In this document: one piece after another, positions 6,290 to 7,552 of the stretch
Position numbering within the stretch: the first letter of the stretch is position 1
Layout of the letters: every line of letters starts with the position of its first letter
NCBI GenBank assembly: GCA_030043175.1
Contig: JASHYD010000668.1
Span: 1 to 7,552, forward strand
DNA length: 7,552 nucleotides
Direction of reading: 5' to 3'
Source of the DNA: Xanthobacteraceae bacterium
GTDB lineage: Bacteria > Pseudomonadota > Alphaproteobacteria > Rhizobiales > Xanthobacteraceae
Translations under genes and position numbers: made by a program
The notes under the pieces: model-generated
Databases searched by the model: none
Told to the model about the DNA's origin: nothing
Seen by the model: only the letters and a program-made list of their open reading frames with translations

Positions 6290-6466
6290 GTGACCCTATT
6301 CTCGCCCACAGCTTTGTATCCGCCCATTGCAACGCGCGATCGACTGGACTCCGCTGACATTGCTTTCGGTGTATGGGCTTCGGTCATCCTCATAGCGTTG
6401 GCAATATTGTCGGCAGCATTGGGAGTTGCGCCGATCCTGGATCCCGGAATCTGCACCGGTTGCTGA
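6290..6466 (+). CDS. 58-aa single-span membrane protein with C-terminal CxxC
   Basis: I found this short gene by reading the frame directly. It starts at GTG 6290 with a strong AGGAG (6279-6283) six bases upstream and ends at TGA 6464-6466. The protein begins MTLFSPTALYPPIATRDRLD, then has a hydrophobic helix at about residues 24-47 (IAFGVWASVILIALAILSAA and a few more), and ends LDPGICTGC. Arg16 and Arg18 before the helix and Asp51 after it predict N-in, C-out topology, which would put the terminal CxxC pair (C55, C58) in the periplasm. The overlapping ATG at 6288 is followed at once by TGA, so GTG must be the start. Family and function unknown. The ribosome site, the helix and the clean stop make it more credible than its length suggests. 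Confidence 0.65.
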   Translation: MTLFSPTALYPPIATRDRLDSADIAFGVWASVILIALAILSAALGVAPILDPGICTGC

Positions 6467-6608
6467 CCCAACCTACGGTGTTAGGAGATCCGGCGTGAGG
6501 CTTCTCCGGCTCATGCGGTCCGGGCTCTTGTTTCCGAGGAGCTTCGGCAGGGGCTGGGGCTCTGCCAGCCGGGTTGAACGTACATAGCCCACGGCCGATA
6601 CTGCGGGC

Positions 6609-6830
6609 ATGGCGAAGAGAGCAGAACCGGGTGCCACACCGCTCAGGGTGCGGGAGCGGATGCTCCTGTTCTGCGTTGCCAGTGGTACGGACTGGCAGCG
6701 TGCCGGCGTCACCGGCGAGACCATTACGGCGTTGGTGGTTCGCGGCCTTGTCGTTCGGGATGGGCGAGGGCACCTTGTGCTCACGGATAACGGTCGCGCA
6801 GCACTGCGGGCGCTGCTACCGGGGCTGTGA
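6609..6830 (+). CDS. Small winged-helix-like hypothetical protein, 73 aa
   Basis: The product begins MAKRAEPGATPLRVRERMLL, followed by FCVASGTDWQRAGVTGETIT (21-40) and ALVVRGLVVRDGRGHLVLTD (41-60), and ends NGRAALRALLPGL. Residues about 38-70 read like the recognition helix and wing of a MarR-type fold: a helix ending LVxRGLVxRD, a hairpin GRGHLVLT, then DxGRAALRAL. It lacks the first helices and dimer interface of a full MarR protein, so it may be a stand-alone mini winged helix or not bind DNA at all. It resembles short orphan proteins of rhizobia. ATG 6609 is the first start after an in-frame TAG at 6585-6587; no convincing Shine-Dalgarno is seen. It is GC-rich (6601-6660 is 70% GC). Confidence 0.65.
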   Translation: MAKRAEPGATPLRVRERMLLFCVASGTDWQRAGVTGETITALVVRGLVVRDGRGHLVLTDNGRAALRALLPGL

Positions 6831-7168
6831 AGATCACCCATGGGGCCGCTGCGCGCCGGTCTGCTCGCTGGCACCCTACCGCCGCATGTTTGATGCTCCC
6901 AAAGGATAAAGCGGCGCCCGAGATCCTGGCGGGAGGGCTGGGGGGAGGCGGAAACGCCAAGCCGCCGGGTCGCCGCAGTCACGATGGCATTTGGATCGCT
7001 TTCTAGCGCGACCATGTGTCGGCAACTCGACAAAGCTACATTGGTTCTCTTCCGCGAACGGGTCACGGTAACTTAACTTAATTCCGTTTCCTCATCCGCC
7101 CTTAGCTTGCGATGAAGACCACCACCCCCGCTGCCAGACCTGGCGACCGAGGTCGCAAGTCGAGCCCG
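6831..7168. other. Non-coding stretch, nothing recognised
   Basis: No frame here looks like a protein. A long minus-strand frame (7066-6473) crosses it but is Arg/Ser/Pro-rich and antisense to the 73-aa gene, so I treat it as a shadow. The stretch contains GCGACC-GA-GGTCGC at 7143-7156, a short inverted repeat, and at 7060-7077 a sequence resembling, in inverted orientation, one at 3451-3468. Confidence 0.5.
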
Positions 7169-7378
7169 CTACTCGATTGCTCGCTTCTCGGGCTGCCTCG
7201 CGTTACGCTCTAAGAATAGCGCTTGACTGACAACGGCGGAAACCGTGGACTGCTGGTAAGGTTTAGAAATCAGGAAGGCTGGCTCTGGCCGTTCGCCAGT
7301 GAGAAAGAACGAACTCAGCTCGGCCCTCTCTTCGGAAACTTCGTCCCCACCACAAGCCGTATCAAAACACGCTTCCAC
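7169..7378 (-). pseudogene. Truncated response-regulator receiver domain (C-terminal part)
   Basis: The 69-residue minus-strand frame contains SSFFLTGERPEPAFLISKPY (22-41) and QQSTVSAVVSQALF (42-55). This matches the last third of a CheY-like receiver: strand beta4 ending in the conserved Thr (T27), the invariant Lys with following Pro (K39-P40), and helix alpha5. The part with the acidic pocket and phospho-accepting Asp is absent; an in-frame TAG lies about 18 bases before the GTG at 7378, and I found no continuation upstream in the other frames. It therefore looks like a decayed remnant rather than a working protein. A divergent intact small protein is the alternative. GTG at 7378 is only the first possible start. 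Confidence 0.45.
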
Positions 7379-7540
7379 CAGACCGGCCGCTTTCTAGTAA
7401 CCGTAGCGTGTCCATCCCACTGCTTAATTCTATCTATGAGGATTATGCCGTCCCCCTGTGGAGCTTTGTCCGGTCAGTATCGACACAGAGCATTGGCGCA
7501 ACGGAGATCATCATATCAGCAGAGTAGAAACCAATCGAGG

Positions 7541-7547
7541 GGAGGAG
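7541..7547 (+). promoter_or_regulatory. Strong ribosome binding site at the window edge
   Basis: GGAGGAG, within GAGGGGAGGAG, ends five bases before the right edge. Its strength and purine content suggest that a plus-strand gene starts within a few bases beyond 7552. The preceding bases (7379-7540) hold no gene that I can recognise. Confidence 0.4.
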
Positions 7548-7552
7548 ACGAC

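Noticed and set aside
6495..6587. 30-aa GTG-started frame with AGGAG upstream, in the same frame as the 73-aa gene and separated from it by TAG
   Set aside because: It is Arg-rich and without recognisable features; a leader peptide is possible but cannot be supported from sequence alone.
6473..7066. 197-aa minus-strand frame
   Set aside because: Arg/Ser/Pro-rich, no domain, and antisense to the better supported 73-aa gene; typical GC-rich shadow.
1..7552. CRISPR array, toxin-antitoxin pair or phage genes
   Set aside because: No regularly spaced repeats, no recognisable toxin or antitoxin fold pair, and no phage structural or integrase motifs were found on either strand.

Overview
The window looks like a gene-poor, decaying accessory region of an alphaproteobacterium, probably of the Bradyrhizobium or wider Rhizobiales type. 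This rests on mixed-to-high GC, several small orphan proteins of a style I associate with rhizobia, and many gene remnants. It is inference from composition and family resemblance, not from a marker gene.

Left part (1-3071, minus strand, noticeably AT-richer): a two-gene operon read leftwards. First is a 379-aa protein with a degenerate PilZ-like N-terminus and an acyltransferase domain of the FeeM / acyl-homoserine-lactone-synthase fold. It overlaps by 11 bases a large gene that runs off the left edge. The visible 647 residues of that gene fuse a ThiF/E1-type adenylating domain to an Acg-type nitroreductase domain, the architecture of the mycobacterial Rv1355c family. This pair is the best candidate for an undescribed system: an N-acyl product made by the first enzyme, then activated or redox-modified by the second, perhaps with a c-di-GMP link.

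Middle (3072-5073): a non-coding stretch holding a carboxylesterase C-terminal fossil, a terminator, an intact AraC-family regulator (3790-4734), a repeat-rich candidate operator in front of it, and a broken nitrile hydratase alpha-subunit gene with a twin-arginine (Tat) signal peptide. Together these look like the remains of a nitrile/ester catabolic cluster whose regulator has outlived its targets.

Right part (5074-7552, GC-rich): small orphan genes separated by non-coding DNA. They are a 76-aa protein, a convergent 60-aa helical protein, a 58-aa single-span membrane protein ending in CxxC with a GTG start, and a 73-aa winged-helix-like protein. They are followed by a truncated response-regulator receiver fragment. 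A strong purine-rich ribosome binding site at the right edge suggests that a plus-strand gene begins just outside. No integrase, transposase, CRISPR array, rRNA or complete tRNA was seen. A loosely matching inverted pair of 18-bp sequences (3451 and 7060) may mark ends of an old mobile segment.
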